A stretch of 64,000 nucleotides of DNA from Verrucomicrobiota bacterium (GCA_022709905.1 JAKLHY010000004.1:1-64000), one strand, 5' to 3'. Shown: positions 35,061 through 44,312, counted from the stretch's first letter. Notes: generated from the letters alone by a model not told the origin. Numbers and translations: made by a program.

Positions 35061-35612
35061 ATGACAACGGTTGAGGAATGTGAAATAAAAAGTCCCGAGG
35101 AATTAGCCGGTCAATGCCAGGCCGGTTGCCGGGATGCCTTTGAACTCCTGGTCCGTCAATATGCCGACCGGATTTTTCATTTCATTCTTCGGTGGTCAGG
35201 CAACCACGCTGACGCCCAGGATCTCACTCAGGAGACCTTCCTGAAAGCGTATCGCAGCATACATCGCTTTGACACGACCTGCTCCTTTACCGCCTGGATA
35301 TTCACCATCGCGAGAAACACCGCGATTAACCATTGCCAGCGCACACCCAGATTCGATCCCTTGCCCGAAGATCACAGGTCCAGCGCCCCTGATCCCGCCG
35401 AGCAATTGGAGGTATCCGACGCCCAATCTTCCTTGTGGACCGTCGCCCGCCGGCTGAAAAAGAAGCAGTACGAAGCCCTTTGGCTGCGGTATGGTGAGGA
35501 CTTGGATTTAACGGAGATCGCGCGGGTGATGCGGACCAACACCCTTCATGTTCGCGTGCTGCTGCATCGGGCCCGCCGCGAATTGGCCCGACACTTAACC
35601 CATCGTCATTAG
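35061..35612 (+). CDS. ECF-type RNA polymerase sigma factor
   Basis: A 183-residue sigma-70-family factor with region 2 (ADRIFHFILRWSGNHADAQD, LTQETFLKAYRSIHRFD, FTAWIFTIARNTAINHCQR) and region 4 (EALWLRYGEDLDLTEIARVM, HVRVLLHRARRELARHL). No region 1.1 or 3 is present, as expected for the ECF group. It should direct RNA polymerase to stress- or envelope-response promoters. The next gene, four bases downstream, encodes a membrane protein with a cysteine motif that is probably its anti-sigma factor. Confidence 0.92.
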   Translation: MTTVEECEIKSPEELAGQCQAGCRDAFELLVRQYADRIFHFILRWSGNHADAQDLTQETFLKAYRSIHRFDTTCSFTAWIFTIARNTAINHCQRTPRFDPLPEDHRSSAPDPAEQLEVSDAQSSLWTVARRLKKKQYEALWLRYGEDLDLTEIARVMRTNTLHVRVLLHRARRELARHLTHRH

Positions 35613-35615
35613 CTT

Positions 35616-36212
35616 ATGATACCGGCAATGCTGAACTGTTGGCTCCATCGCCGCAATGCGCGGCGAGCCTTGGATCTCGGTCTCAACCCGCCTCTCAAAC
35701 TGCAGCGGCATTTGGCTCAATGCCCGGCGTGCCGGTCCTTTTATCAGACGGAACTGAGGGTGATCCATCACCTGAGACAATCCGCCGCAGCCGATCGCGC
35801 CAGCGCGCCCCCCTTTCTCGAAACCAGAATCCTGAGCGCCCTTTCACGATCCGAATCGATCCGGGAACCCGCGCCAGTCGGATTGCGACCGCTCGCATTT
35901 ACCGCCACCGGCCTGGCCTGCGTCCTGCTGGCCGTTCTGCTCTTTTTATCACAGCAACCCGGATCCCATCCACCGGCCATCACGCGTTCCGGCAGTCCGG
36001 ATCCTCATAATCCGATCCAAGCCCTCGAGCAGCATTGGACGGTAGTGAACCGCGAACTATGGCTTTCGGTCAATGCCCAGTGGGAAAATCCCCTCGCGTC
36101 GGAACTCCAGTTGGTGGTCAGCGACGTGAAAACGGCTGTCAACGCGCTTGCGGACAACTTCCTTCCCGCCTCGATCCGGCAGAATCGGGATTTGTTTCCT
36201 CCCAATCCCTGA
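35616..36212 (+). CDS. Probable membrane anti-sigma factor
   Basis: A 198-residue protein with an N-terminal zinc-finger-like motif (LQRHLAQCPACRSFY, a H-x3-C-x2-C pattern as in ZAS anti-sigma domains), one transmembrane helix (FTATGLACVLLAVLLFLS) and a C-terminal periplasmic part of about 85 residues. It follows the ECF sigma gene by only three bases, the usual arrangement for a cognate pair. By analogy the cytoplasmic domain would hold the sigma factor until a signal triggers release. The sequence is otherwise unfamiliar, so the call rests on motif plus context. Confidence 0.7.
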   Translation: MIPAMLNCWLHRRNARRALDLGLNPPLKLQRHLAQCPACRSFYQTELRVIHHLRQSAAADRASAPPFLETRILSALSRSESIREPAPVGLRPLAFTATGLACVLLAVLLFLSQQPGSHPPAITRSGSPDPHNPIQALEQHWTVVNRELWLSVNAQWENPLASELQLVVSDVKTAVNALADNFLPASIRQNRDLFPPNP

Positions 36213-36219
36213 GTCGAGA

Positions 36220-37368
36220 TCACCAATTCAGCTGGTCTTTGCCCGGAAGTTTCGGAAATTTCGCGTGGGGCTCGGTCTGATACCAGTAAGCCACTGAAGC
36301 GACATCGTCCACCAATTGGAGGTAGCGGCCGCCCTCTTGCCAGCCCAAGGCCTGGATGGTCACCCGAAGGTCCTGGCCAAAACGAACCGGATCGCCGATA
36401 TGCCAACGATACAGACCAAACCGCTGGCCGGGCTCGTAAATCTTGTCGGGCGGAATGACCTGGGCCAATCCCGAATAAGGCGTGGAAAACATCTGGTATT
36501 TTTTGGTTTCCCGGTTTTCAAAATTGTACGAACCGCAAAAATAATCCTCGGTCCCTGTGCCGCAGATCGTCGGAAACTCGCGATCGCCATCCATGTAGAA
36601 CTTGATCTCGCCCTCGCCCCACCAGCCGGGACTGAACACTTCCCAAGCCATGTAGGTGCCCACGTAATGACCCTGGCCCTGGACGCCATCGAGGATGGTA
36701 TACATGCCTTTGGTCTTGAGTCGGTCTTCGCGGCGGAATTGGGCGTGGAAATACCCGGCGTCCTTCGGAATCTTTGTCAGAGTGTAATTGACCTGGTAAT
36801 AGAGGACCATGTCCTTATCATCGATATTTTCCAGGGTGATGCGGGCCTTCTTTCGGAAGGGCATGGGCCAGTAACAGTTGAAGGCGCTGCCGGGATTGAC
36901 GCAGACCGCCAGGGAATTGATTTGGCAATACTGCCCCCAGCCGCAGGCAAAAAAGTCGCCCACCGGGCATTCCACCGAAGGTTCGGTCTCGTTGTCCCAG
37001 TAGAACCGCAGGATGGAACGTCGCCAATTGCCGGTCGGTGTCATCCAGATCTGCTGGATGCACCCAGGCCCTTTGATATCTCCCAAAGTAAAAGTGGTTC
37101 CGGCCTTGACGACGACCGAGGGAGAGACCTTCCACGTTTGGCCCAGGTCCCGTGAGGCATTCTTGCCGGTGCCTTCAGTGGCCATTCCCGCCTTGCCCTT
37201 TTCCCCGGTGAAATTCTCGGGGCAGATCGATCGGGATTGGGCTTTCGAGGTGCGATACAGATTGCCCAGGTTAAGATCGAGACCGGTGAACTCCTCGGCT
37301 GCGTTCAAAGCTAAAGCGCTGCCAAAAAGGACTGAGAACAGCACAATGGAGATTTGGTGATTATTCAT
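36220..37368 (-). CDS. Secreted DUF2961 / GH172-type protein
   Basis: About 382 residues from ATG 37368 (GGATG upstream), with signal peptide SIVLFSVLFGSALALNAAEE. The family pattern of DUF2961 is clear: GPGCIQQIWMTP, LRFYWDNETEPSVECPVGDF, FACGWGQYCQINS, CYWPMPFRKKARITLEN, GEGEIKFYMDGD and the hallmark TICGTGTEDYFCGSYNF. DUF2961 proteins correspond to glycoside hydrolase family 172, which includes difructose-anhydride-forming and arabinofuranan-degrading enzymes; the glutamate in GTGTEDYF is in the catalytic region. It likely acts outside the cytoplasm on a furanosidic glycan. It stands alone and converges with the anti-sigma gene. Repeat copy 3 lies upstream. Confidence 0.9.
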   Translation of the reverse strand: MNNHQISIVLFSVLFGSALALNAAEEFTGLDLNLGNLYRTSKAQSRSICPENFTGEKGKAGMATEGTGKNASRDLGQTWKVSPSVVVKAGTTFTLGDIKGPGCIQQIWMTPTGNWRRSILRFYWDNETEPSVECPVGDFFACGWGQYCQINSLAVCVNPGSAFNCYWPMPFRKKARITLENIDDKDMVLYYQVNYTLTKIPKDAGYFHAQFRREDRLKTKGMYTILDGVQGQGHYVGTYMAWEVFSPGWWGEGEIKFYMDGDREFPTICGTGTEDYFCGSYNFENRETKKYQMFSTPYSGLAQVIPPDKIYEPGQRFGLYRWHIGDPVRFGQDLRVTIQALGWQEGGRYLQLVDDVASVAYWYQTEPHAKFPKLPGKDQLNW

Positions 37369-37419
37369 GGGGCATCCTGTTCCTTTTGAACGGGAAATGC
37401 AAAAGCAAAAGATCCGACC

Positions 37420-37500
37420 TGAACCGCCAATAAAACGACTGAACCGCGAATGGACGCCAATAAACGCGAATAATGGCAGGCCGAATACGAAGGCCCTCAA
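37420..37500 (+). repeat. Interspersed repeat, copy 3
   Basis: Reads GAACCGCCAATAAAACGACT, GAACCGCGAATGGACGCCAA, TAAACGCGAATAATGGCAGG, then GAATACGAAGGCCCTCAAAT. It is the closest match to copy 2 and, like it, sits upstream of a minus-strand gene. The rest of the 207-bp gap between the GH172 gene and prfC shows nothing else I can identify. Confidence 0.85.
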
Positions 37501-37575
37501 ATGTTGGGAACAACGATGGAATGTCTGGGATTCAGCCCGTCGGACATAGCCGCGATCCGAAGTGTCGCTGGAGTG

Positions 37576-39207
37576 TTAGGAGACCGCGACCTCGAGGCTG
37601 ACCGGGCGGCGGGAAGACAGGGGCTGAACCAGGAGAGTGATTCGCGGATGGCGCTCCTGGAAATGCCGAAGCGCCCAGTCCTCCGCAAACAGCAAGACCG
37701 TCTGGCCCTCGCCATCGGTCGCCATCCGGCTGCCGGTGGGGAGTTCCATGGATTTGCGATCGTTCTCATCCACGGATGACGCGATCCATCGGGCGATGCG
37801 CCACGGCGCCGGTTCCAGGCGTGATTCCGCCCCGTATTCCGTCTGCAAGCGGTATTGTACGACCTCGAACTGGAGGGGGCCCACGGCGGCGAGCAGGGGC
37901 ACGCGCTGCGTGGCATCCTTCAGAAGGAGCGATTGCACCACTCCTTCCTGAAGTAGTTGGTCGAGTCCCTCTCGGAAGCGTTTGAATTGCGCGGTATTCG
38001 CGCTGTGCAGCCAGGCAAAACACTCCGGACTGAAACGCGGGATCTCGTCGTAGACCAGGCTGCTGTCTTCCGCCAGGGTATCGCCAATGCCAAACTCGCC
38101 GTGTCCCACCAAACCGACCACGTCGCCAGCGTAAGCTTCATCGATTGTTTCGCGTTCGCGGGCGAACAGCTTATGAGAGCTGGATAACCGGACGCGCTTG
38201 CCGGTGCGGGTGTGAATGACAGTCATGTCGCGCGTGAACTTGCCTGAGCAGACGCGGACAAACGCCAGTCGATCCCGGTGCTTGGGATCCATGTTAGCTT
38301 GGATCTTGAAAATGAAGCCCGAAAAGTCCGGGTCCTGCGGCTGAACCATCCGCCCGATTGCCGGACGCGATTTTGGCGGGGAGGCCTTCTCCAAAAAGGC
38401 GTCCAGCAGCAGTTGCACGCCGAAATTATTCACCGCACTTCCGAAAAACGCCGGAGTCAGCTTGCCCGCATTCACGGCCTCCGCATTAAAACCGGCGCCC
38501 GCCCCTTCCAGCATGGCCATCTCCTCAACCACCCGCCGGTAGACATCGGGCTCCATCCGTTCCTGGACCTGGGGATCGGTCAGATCCAAGACTGTCACCG
38601 GTGCCCGGAATGCCCCTCCGGGCACGCGCTCAAAAAAGTGCACCTGCCGGCTCAGCCGATCGTAGACCCCCCGGAATGAGGTCCCGTCCCCCAGCGGCCA
38701 GTTCATCGCGTAAGCATGCAACCCCAGGACATTCTCCAGCTCGTCCAGCAACATCAGGGGATCCCGCGCCGGCCGGTCGAGCTTGTTGAAAAATGTGAAA
38801 ATCGGGATGCCGCGCTGACGGCAGATCTCAAACAGCTTCCGGGTCTGGCTCTCAATCCCCTTGCCGGCATCAATCACCATGATGGCGGAATCCACCGCCG
38901 TCAGCACCCGATAGGTGTCCTCCGAGAAATCCTTGTGCCCCGGGGTGTCCAGCAGGTTGACACAATAATCCCGGTAATTGAACTGAAGCACCGTCGAACT
39001 GATGGAGATGCCGCGCTTTTTTTCCAGCTCCATCCAATCGGAAGTTGTCGCCCGCTGGTTTTTTCGGGCTGTGACGGATCCCGCCAACTGGACCGCACCG
39101 CCGTAAAGCAGCATTTTCTCCGTCAAAGTCGTTTTGCCCGCGTCGGGATGCGATATGATCGCAAATGTCCGGCGGCGCTGTATTTCAGCCATGCTCTCTT
39201 CGCTCAT
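37576..39207 (-). CDS. prfC: Peptide chain release factor 3
   Basis: A 543-residue translational GTPase (start ATG 39207; ATG 39192 is possible). G1 is AIISHPDAGKTTLTEKM, G2 lies in RGISISSTVLQF, G3 is LLDTPGHKDFSEDTYR and G4 is FFNKLDRPARDP. The insertion LLYGGAVQLAGSVTARK is diagnostic of RF3 rather than EF-G. The C-terminal part includes FGIGDTLAED and PLLAAVGPLQFEVVQYRL. RF3 recycles RF1/RF2 after peptide release. Length matches E. coli RF3 (529). It is monocistronic in appearance; the cupin gene lies 285 bp upstream on the same strand, in a gap with a short hairpin (39340-39356) and no gene. Confidence 0.96.
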   Translation of the reverse strand: MSEESMAEIQRRRTFAIISHPDAGKTTLTEKMLLYGGAVQLAGSVTARKNQRATTSDWMELEKKRGISISSTVLQFNYRDYCVNLLDTPGHKDFSEDTYRVLTAVDSAIMVIDAGKGIESQTRKLFEICRQRGIPIFTFFNKLDRPARDPLMLLDELENVLGLHAYAMNWPLGDGTSFRGVYDRLSRQVHFFERVPGGAFRAPVTVLDLTDPQVQERMEPDVYRRVVEEMAMLEGAGAGFNAEAVNAGKLTPAFFGSAVNNFGVQLLLDAFLEKASPPKSRPAIGRMVQPQDPDFSGFIFKIQANMDPKHRDRLAFVRVCSGKFTRDMTVIHTRTGKRVRLSSSHKLFARERETIDEAYAGDVVGLVGHGEFGIGDTLAEDSSLVYDEIPRFSPECFAWLHSANTAQFKRFREGLDQLLQEGVVQSLLLKDATQRVPLLAAVGPLQFEVVQYRLQTEYGAESRLEPAPWRIARWIASSVDENDRKSMELPTGSRMATDGEGQTVLLFAEDWALRHFQERHPRITLLVQPLSSRRPVSLEVAVS

Positions 39208-39492
39208 CTCACAAATCCTGGGCGATCCTGTTCCGTCAGGAAATCCGGAAGGCCCGCAGTCGCAGGCGGTTGAAAACCATTCTCCTGATTCCATCCCCTT
39301 CGAGAGAAACCCGGAATTCGGCATGCCTCTTAGCGCGATTTGGCTGTGGCAGCCAATATTCGCCTTTTGCGACGGCGTGAGTTCCTACACTACCCCCGCC
39401 TGGCATGGCAATACGGAAATTCCGTTCACCACATGCCCTTACTTGCAGGTTTTATGGCTCCCGGCAGACGAAAGCCCCTTTGTGGACCGATC

Positions 39493-39825
39493 CTAAGACC
39501 GGATCATGATGAGGAGCATCTTGAAGCGTTTCAATGCTTTCAGCGCGTGAGGCTGATGGGCGGGCATGAGGAGCAGTTCTCCCGCTTTCACCGAATGCGG
39601 CTTCCCTGCCACCGCGATTTCCGCCTCCCCATCCAGAATCTGGACCAGGGCGTCGAAGGGCGCGGTGTGTTCGCTTAATCCCTGCCCCGCATCAAAGGCA
39701 AATACAGTCACGCTGCCGGTTGATTTCTTGAGGATCTCGCGGCTGACCACAGAGCCTTCCTGATATTGCACCAGGTCCGCCAGCAGAACAGGCCCTTGAG
39801 TTGTCTGTTTTGATGTCGCTTCCAT
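39493..39825 (-). CDS. Small cupin protein behind an FNR-type promoter
   Basis: A 110-residue single-domain cupin from ATG 39825. Motif 1 is TAPFDALVQILDGEAEIAV and motif 2 is GELLLMPAHQPHALKAL, with histidines available for metal binding (SEHTAP; PAHQPHAL). The preceding VTVFAFDAGQGLSEH matches stress-related small cupins found in many anaerobes and denitrifiers. Substrate unknown. A perfect FNR-family box is centred 57 bp upstream of the start codon, so expression is probably controlled by oxygen or nitric oxide. The gene stands alone. Confidence 0.85.
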   Translation of the reverse strand: MEATSKQTTQGPVLLADLVQYQEGSVVSREILKKSTGSVTVFAFDAGQGLSEHTAPFDALVQILDGEAEIAVAGKPHSVKAGELLLMPAHQPHALKALKRFKMLLIMIRS

Positions 39826-39874
39826 AGTCGGTCTTCTTTTTGCGCTTAACCTAACCGATTTCGCCTGCTCAGTT

Positions 39875-39888
39875 TTGATCCAGATCAA
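39875..39888 (-). promoter_or_regulatory. Perfect FNR-family box upstream of the cupin gene
   Basis: TTGATCCAGATCAA is a perfect match to the dyad TTGATNNNNATCAA used by FNR, ANR, DNR and NnrR proteins. Read on the minus strand, a -41.5 position would place +1 at about 39840, 15 bases before the cupin ATG, leaving room for AAGAAGA as ribosome-binding site. The -10 region (TAGGTT/GGTTAA) is weak, as is common for activated promoters. See the similar site at 10458-10471. Confidence 0.72.
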
Positions 39889-40020
39889 GATTGCGAATAC
39901 CCACCGCAACTGTTTTCAGCCACTTATTGTCGCCAATCTTCACGCATTCAAAGGATTTCAGCTTTACGGGTACGCATCTACGACTATTTTAAATCAATAA
40001 AAAGGCTCAAAGGTTTTTCT

Positions 40021-40051
40021 ATTCGTGGTAATTAGTGAAGATTGGCGGTTA
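40021..40051 (-). repeat. Degenerate copy of the interspersed repeat
   Basis: On the minus strand this reads CTAACCGCCAATCTTCACTA followed by ATTACCACGAAT. It matches about two thirds of the core AACCGCGAATGGACGCCAAT, AAACGCGAAT of the three good copies, in the opposite orientation. The surrounding gap (39826-40306) otherwise holds the FNR box and AT-rich sequence with no gene I can support. Confidence 0.5.
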
Positions 40052-40306
40052 GTCCCACTTGTTCGCCGACTGCTTCCTTTCCGTCGGACGGTAAACCCAG
40101 GAGTTGACCCGCCGCCGTCCGGATTTTGGCCGCACCCCTTTCCCATTTCTGGGACCAAGCCATCCCTCAAACGGACTCCCATTGGCTGTTGAACTGAAAG
40201 AGTCCAGGCGTTTCTCATTAATTGAGAATGGATTAGCCAAGGATAAATGGCATGGCTCGGAATTTGCTATATGAAAAAGTGGCCATCGGAATGCCGAAAA
40301 CAAAAC

Positions 40307-42757
40307 ATGAATGACCTTCGTTTTGCCCTCCGGATGCTGTGGAAAAGCCCTGGTTTCACCGTTGTCGCGATCGTGACGCTAGCCTTTGGGATCGGCGTTA
40401 ACGCGAACATCTTCAGTCTCGTGAGCGTGTTCTTTCTACAACCGCTTCGGATTCGTAATCCCCATGAAGTCGTAATGGTGCTCCAGCGTAGTGACAACCT
40501 CGGCCTGCCTCACGGTTTGTCCTATCCAGACTTCAAGGACTTGCGGGACCGCAACCAGGTGTTCAGCGATCTGACGGCCAGTTTCCCCTCGCCGGCGCAT
40601 ATCGGCATGGCAGGCCTCGTCCCCGAGCGCACCTGGGTGGAGGTTGTATCTCCGAACTACTTCGCCTTTGCCGGCGTAGGTGTCGCCCTTGGACGAACCT
40701 TCCGGGTGGATGAGGGCGAACGGGCGGGCGATGTGCCGGTCACGATCCTGAGCCATCGTTACTGGCAGCGACGGTTTGGCGGCGACCCCCAGATCGTGGG
40801 CCGAACCATCCAGCTCAATGGAACGCCATTCATGGTGATCGGGGTTACCCCGGAGAACTTCGGAGGGATGCACTGGGCGATGGCCTTGAGCACGTTTGTG
40901 CCCAGCACCTTCGCACCCCAGTTCCTGAGTGGTGGGGAGCAAATGCTGACCCAGCGCGGCACGCCGATGTGGCGGCTCTTTGCCCGGCTGAAGCCGGGGA
41001 TTAGCCTTGGTAAGGCACGTGCTGAGATTTCTGGTCTGGCGGATCAGATCAAGAAGGACTTCCCCGATCAGCACAAGGGGATGCGTTTAATGGTGATCCC
41101 GGAGACGCATTGCCGGCCTGATCCGGTGTTTTCGGATTTTATGTGGGTATTTACTGCGGTTTTTGCCGGTATGGTCGTGATGGTTCTTTTCATCGCCTGC
41201 GCCAATGTGGCGAACCTGATGTTTGCGAGGGCTCTCTCCCGTCAGCACGAGTTTAGCCTGCGCGCCGCGATCGGGGCGAGCCGGTGGCAGTTGATCCGGC
41301 AACTCCTTGTCGAGAGCTTGGTGGTGGCGGCGGTTGCGGGAGCTATTGGTGCGCTCTGTGCCGAGGCGGGTGGGCAGATGCTTGCCCAGTTTACACCACA
41401 GTCGGATATTCCCATCAACACGGATCACTCCTCCGATTGGCGGGTCCATCTCTTCACCGCGGGCCTCGCCGCCGTGGCCGGGATTGCCACCGGACTGATG
41501 CCCGCTTTGAAGGCTTCAAAGTTCCAGGTGTTCGAAATGCTAAAGGAATCCGGCACCGGACGGCTCAGCTCGCGCCGGCATCCGTTCCGGAACCTGCTGG
41601 TGGTGGTCCAGGTGATGTCATCGCTTGTCGTGCTGATCTGCGCCGGGCTGTTTCTCCACAGTCTGAGTCGGTTCAAGGATGCCCCCATAGGCCTGCAGGC
41701 TGACCACCTATTGATAGCCTCGGTGGACCTTGGGCTCCAACGTTACAGCGACGAGCGAGGGCTGCAGTTCCAGCGTCAGTTGCTCGAACGGATCAGGGGG
41801 CTGCCCGGCGTGGTCGCGGCCGGTGTGGCACAACGCGTGCCCTTCGACACTGGATTCGGCATGCAGGAGGTGCAGGCCGAAGACAGCGATCCCAACGCTG
41901 CCGACCAATACGTGGCCGTGGGCGAAAACACGGTATCTACGGGCTATTTCCATACCGCCGGGACACCCCTGCTGCGAGGGCGCGGCTTCACAGCCCAGGA
42001 CCACACGGACACGCCACGGGTGGTCGTGGTCAACGAGACTCTAGCACGCAAATTCTGGCCCAATGAGGATCCCGTGGGCCGCCGTCTTCGGTTCCGTGGC
42101 AGCCCACAGTTGGCCGAGGTAGTCGGTGTCGTGCCCACCGGCAAGTACTTGATGCTGGGCGAAGATCCTCGCCCCTACTTATTCCAGCCGATGGAACAGA
42201 GCTACCGGTCGCCGATTACTCTGCTGGTGCGGACCTCCGTGGAACCTGCCAGTTTGAGCGACGCCGTGCGGGCCGAGGTGAGCGCACTCGATCCAAACTT
42301 GCCGCTGTTCAACCTCCGGACGTTCGAGGAACACATACGGACCAGCGCGCTCGCACTCATGCCGATCCGGATGGGAGCAACACTCGCGTGCGTGCAGGGC
42401 GTGATAGGCCTGTTCCTGGCAATCATGGGGCTTTACGCTGTTGTGTCCTATGCAGTGAATCAGCGGACGCAGGAAATCGGCATCTGGATTGCGCTAGGGG
42501 CACGGCAATGGGACGTCCTGCGTCTGGTGGTGCGCGAAGGCATGCGTTTGACGCTCATCGGAGTCGGATGCGGTTTGATCATCGCTGCCGGGATCAGCTT
42601 CGTGTTCGCCAAGGTTCTCTATGGCGTTCAACCGCTCGACGGCTCGGTTTTTTTTGCCGTAACGCTCCTGCTAGCGGGCGTGGCGGCATTGGCGTGTTAC
42701 CTGCCGGCCCGGCGAGCGACGCAAGTGGACCCGAATGTGGCGTTGCGATGCGAATGA
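40307..42757 (+). CDS. MacB/FtsX-like ABC transporter permease (orphan ADOP type)
   Basis: An 816-residue membrane protein starting at MNDLRFALRMLWKSPGFT (40307). It has the duplicated FtsX architecture: an N-terminal helix (FTVVAIVTLAFGIGVNANIF), a large MacB_PCD periplasmic domain (about 50-240), three helices, a second helix plus periplasmic domain (about 420-640), and three final helices ending YLPARRATQVDPNVALRCE. This layout with the RFALRxLxKSPGFT opening is that of the large permeases called ADOPs in Acidobacteria. The ATPase that should energise it is not adjacent. Likely cargo is a macrolide-like compound or lipoprotein; unknown. Several hundred such paralogues can occur per genome in related phyla. 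Confidence 0.9.
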   Translation: MNDLRFALRMLWKSPGFTVVAIVTLAFGIGVNANIFSLVSVFFLQPLRIRNPHEVVMVLQRSDNLGLPHGLSYPDFKDLRDRNQVFSDLTASFPSPAHIGMAGLVPERTWVEVVSPNYFAFAGVGVALGRTFRVDEGERAGDVPVTILSHRYWQRRFGGDPQIVGRTIQLNGTPFMVIGVTPENFGGMHWAMALSTFVPSTFAPQFLSGGEQMLTQRGTPMWRLFARLKPGISLGKARAEISGLADQIKKDFPDQHKGMRLMVIPETHCRPDPVFSDFMWVFTAVFAGMVVMVLFIACANVANLMFARALSRQHEFSLRAAIGASRWQLIRQLLVESLVVAAVAGAIGALCAEAGGQMLAQFTPQSDIPINTDHSSDWRVHLFTAGLAAVAGIATGLMPALKASKFQVFEMLKESGTGRLSSRRHPFRNLLVVVQVMSSLVVLICAGLFLHSLSRFKDAPIGLQADHLLIASVDLGLQRYSDERGLQFQRQLLERIRGLPGVVAAGVAQRVPFDTGFGMQEVQAEDSDPNAADQYVAVGENTVSTGYFHTAGTPLLRGRGFTAQDHTDTPRVVVVNETLARKFWPNEDPVGRRLRFRGSPQLAEVVGVVPTGKYLMLGEDPRPYLFQPMEQSYRSPITLLVRTSVEPASLSDAVRAEVSALDPNLPLFNLRTFEEHIRTSALALMPIRMGATLACVQGVIGLFLAIMGLYAVVSYAVNQRTQEIGIWIALGARQWDVLRLVVREGMRLTLIGVGCGLIIAAGISFVFAKVLYGVQPLDGSVFFAVTLLLAGVAALACYLPARRATQVDPNVALRCE

Positions 42758-42935
42758 CTCGCCGCAGGTGTTGGGATTACTCAGGGGCCGGCAAAAGTCC
42801 GTCCATCGCCGAACGTCAGTCCCATAATTTTGAATATACAGGAGTGATGCTCGCACCGCAGACCAGTGATGCAGTCGTCATCCTTCTGTCATCGATTTCA
42901 ATTGCGGAGCGCGAACAATCCATCCGGGTGGAAAA

Positions 42936-42967
42936 GTCCAGATTGGCAGAATTGGACGTCTTTTTTT
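42936..42967 (+). terminator. Possible weak bidirectional terminator
   Basis: GTCCA at 42936-42940 and TGGAC at 42953-42957 form a short stem followed by GTCTTTTTTT on the plus strand; on the minus strand the same stem is followed by TTTT. It lies between the permease (plus) and tRNA-Pro (minus), where termination from both sides would be useful. The stem is only five pairs, so this is tentative. Confidence 0.35.
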
Positions 42968-42985
42968 GTAAGTGATTGGGGGAGA

Positions 42986-43063
42986 TGGTCGGAGCGACAG
43001 GATTTGAACCTGCGACGTCTTGGTCCCAAACCAAGTGCTCTAGCCAGGCTGAGCTACGCTCCG
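42986..43063 (-). tRNA. tRNA-Pro (anticodon TGG)
   Basis: The minus strand folds as a complete tRNA of 78 nt including an encoded CCA: acceptor CGGAGCG paired with CGCTCCG, D-loop region TAGCTCAGCCTGGCTAGAGC, anticodon stem CTTGG/CCAAG around loop TTTGGGA (anticodon TGG, reading CCA) and T-arm with GGTTCGAATCC. The identity base G37 after TGG fits proline. It lies 49 bp downstream of the DUF1080 gene on the same strand. Confidence 0.96.
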
Positions 43064-43112
43064 AAGCGCCTTAAGCATATGCCATAGATGACCAAACGGA
43101 AGCAATGCATTT

Positions 43113-44312
43113 CTAGCGCCTTTTATCCCAGCCCTGGGCTTTGATGATTTGGTCCAGGCCGGTCGAAGGCGCGAACGAATCCGGAAAGATCTTGAACCGG
43201 ATCATGTATTTGAAGGCGCCATTGACGTTGAGGACTTCGTCTTTCTTTGTCTTGAGGTTATCGACCGGCAGGTTTTTCAAATTAGTCACGTATTGCTCGG
43301 CCATTTGGATCACCTGCGAATAAGCGGATTCGTCCTTCTCGTAAACCAGAGATTCCATCAGGCGCAGCATGTAAGGCAGGGAATTCGATGAATCCTTGAG
43401 GGCCTCAGCGTCTTTGCGGATATCCGATGCGATCGCCTTGCGCTTGGTCATGGTGGCTTCGACTGACAACCATCCGTCGGTGCCGCCTTCCACGGCGCGC
43501 GGGGGGAGTTCCCGATACCAGATATTTCGAAACCGCGTTGGATTGCCGTGATCCTGCAACTGGAGCGGCCCCTTTTCGGGGAACGGGCCTGGCTTCGAGC
43601 GGCCCATATGCCCGGTGCCGCCTTCGAGGACGGCATGATCCTGGGCCAACACGCCATTCACGAAAACCGTGACATATCCGGGATCCAACACTTGGCCATC
43701 CTTATAAACAGGCCGGCGAAAGACGATATCGTAGACCTGGAACTCGCCCGGCGGCCTGAGAGCATTGGCCATCGGGGGGTGCACGCCATACACCGAACCC
43801 GCCCCCCCATCCGCGTAGGTCGGGTTATTGTAAACATCGAGCACCTGGATCTCAACCCGGCCCATGAGGAAGATGCCGCTATTGCCGCGTCCCTGGCTGT
43901 CGCCTTGGACCTTGGCCGGGGCGGCCCATTCCACGTGAAGCTGGCAGTCGCCGAACTTTTCCTTGGTTCGAATATCGCCCGTCTTGGTGACTTCCATGTA
44001 ACCGTCCTTCACCAGCCACTTGGCTGGCCCCCCGTTTCGACCGGCGGATTCCCATTGGGAAAGGTCGCTCCCGTCAAAAAGCACGATGGCATCTGAAGGC
44101 GGCTTTCCCGCTTGATCAGGACTACTGAACGTGCCGGGCGTGACGATTTTGGGCTGGGGCCGATTCCGATCGTGGACGGCCCAAGGATGATGGTCATCTG
44201 GGGCGTCCCCATAAAAAACGGGGCCGGACAAGACCCCGTAACTGGTGGCGCCAAAGAAGGTCAGCGCAGATACTGCGGCAAACCGATACAAAGCCATGGC
44301 AAGATCATTCAT
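43113..44312 (-). CDS. Secreted DUF1080 (3-keto-disaccharide hydrolase/lyase-type) protein
   Basis: About 399 residues from ATG 44312 with a signal peptide (ALYRFAAVSALTFFGATSYG). The DUF1080 domain (LamG-like jelly roll, about 75-290) shows AIVLFDGSDLSQWES, DGYMEVTKTGDIRTKEKFGD, CQLHVEWAAP, RGNSGIFLMGRVEIQVLD and RFRNIWYREL. The family includes enzymes acting on 3-keto-glycosides after oxidation of the sugar. A helical C-terminal extension (about 110 residues) is less usual. The MATE exporter, a Tat-exported TIM-barrel protein and a sugar isomerase-like protein lie next to it, consistent with a periplasmic oxidative glycoside route, though this is inferred. Confidence 0.88.
   Translation of the reverse strand: MNDLAMALYRFAAVSALTFFGATSYGVLSGPVFYGDAPDDHHPWAVHDRNRPQPKIVTPGTFSSPDQAGKPPSDAIVLFDGSDLSQWESAGRNGGPAKWLVKDGYMEVTKTGDIRTKEKFGDCQLHVEWAAPAKVQGDSQGRGNSGIFLMGRVEIQVLDVYNNPTYADGGAGSVYGVHPPMANALRPPGEFQVYDIVFRRPVYKDGQVLDPGYVTVFVNGVLAQDHAVLEGGTGHMGRSKPGPFPEKGPLQLQDHGNPTRFRNIWYRELPPRAVEGGTDGWLSVEATMTKRKAIASDIRKDAEALKDSSNSLPYMLRLMESLVYEKDESAYSQVIQMAEQYVTNLKNLPVDNLKTKKDEVLNVNGAFKYMIRFKIFPDSFAPSTGLDQIIKAQGWDKRR

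Noticed and set aside
39340..39356. TTGGCTG/CAGCCAA hairpin between the cupin and prfC genes as a terminator
   Set aside because: The stem is only seven pairs with a three-base loop and no T-run on the minus strand, where a terminator would be needed.
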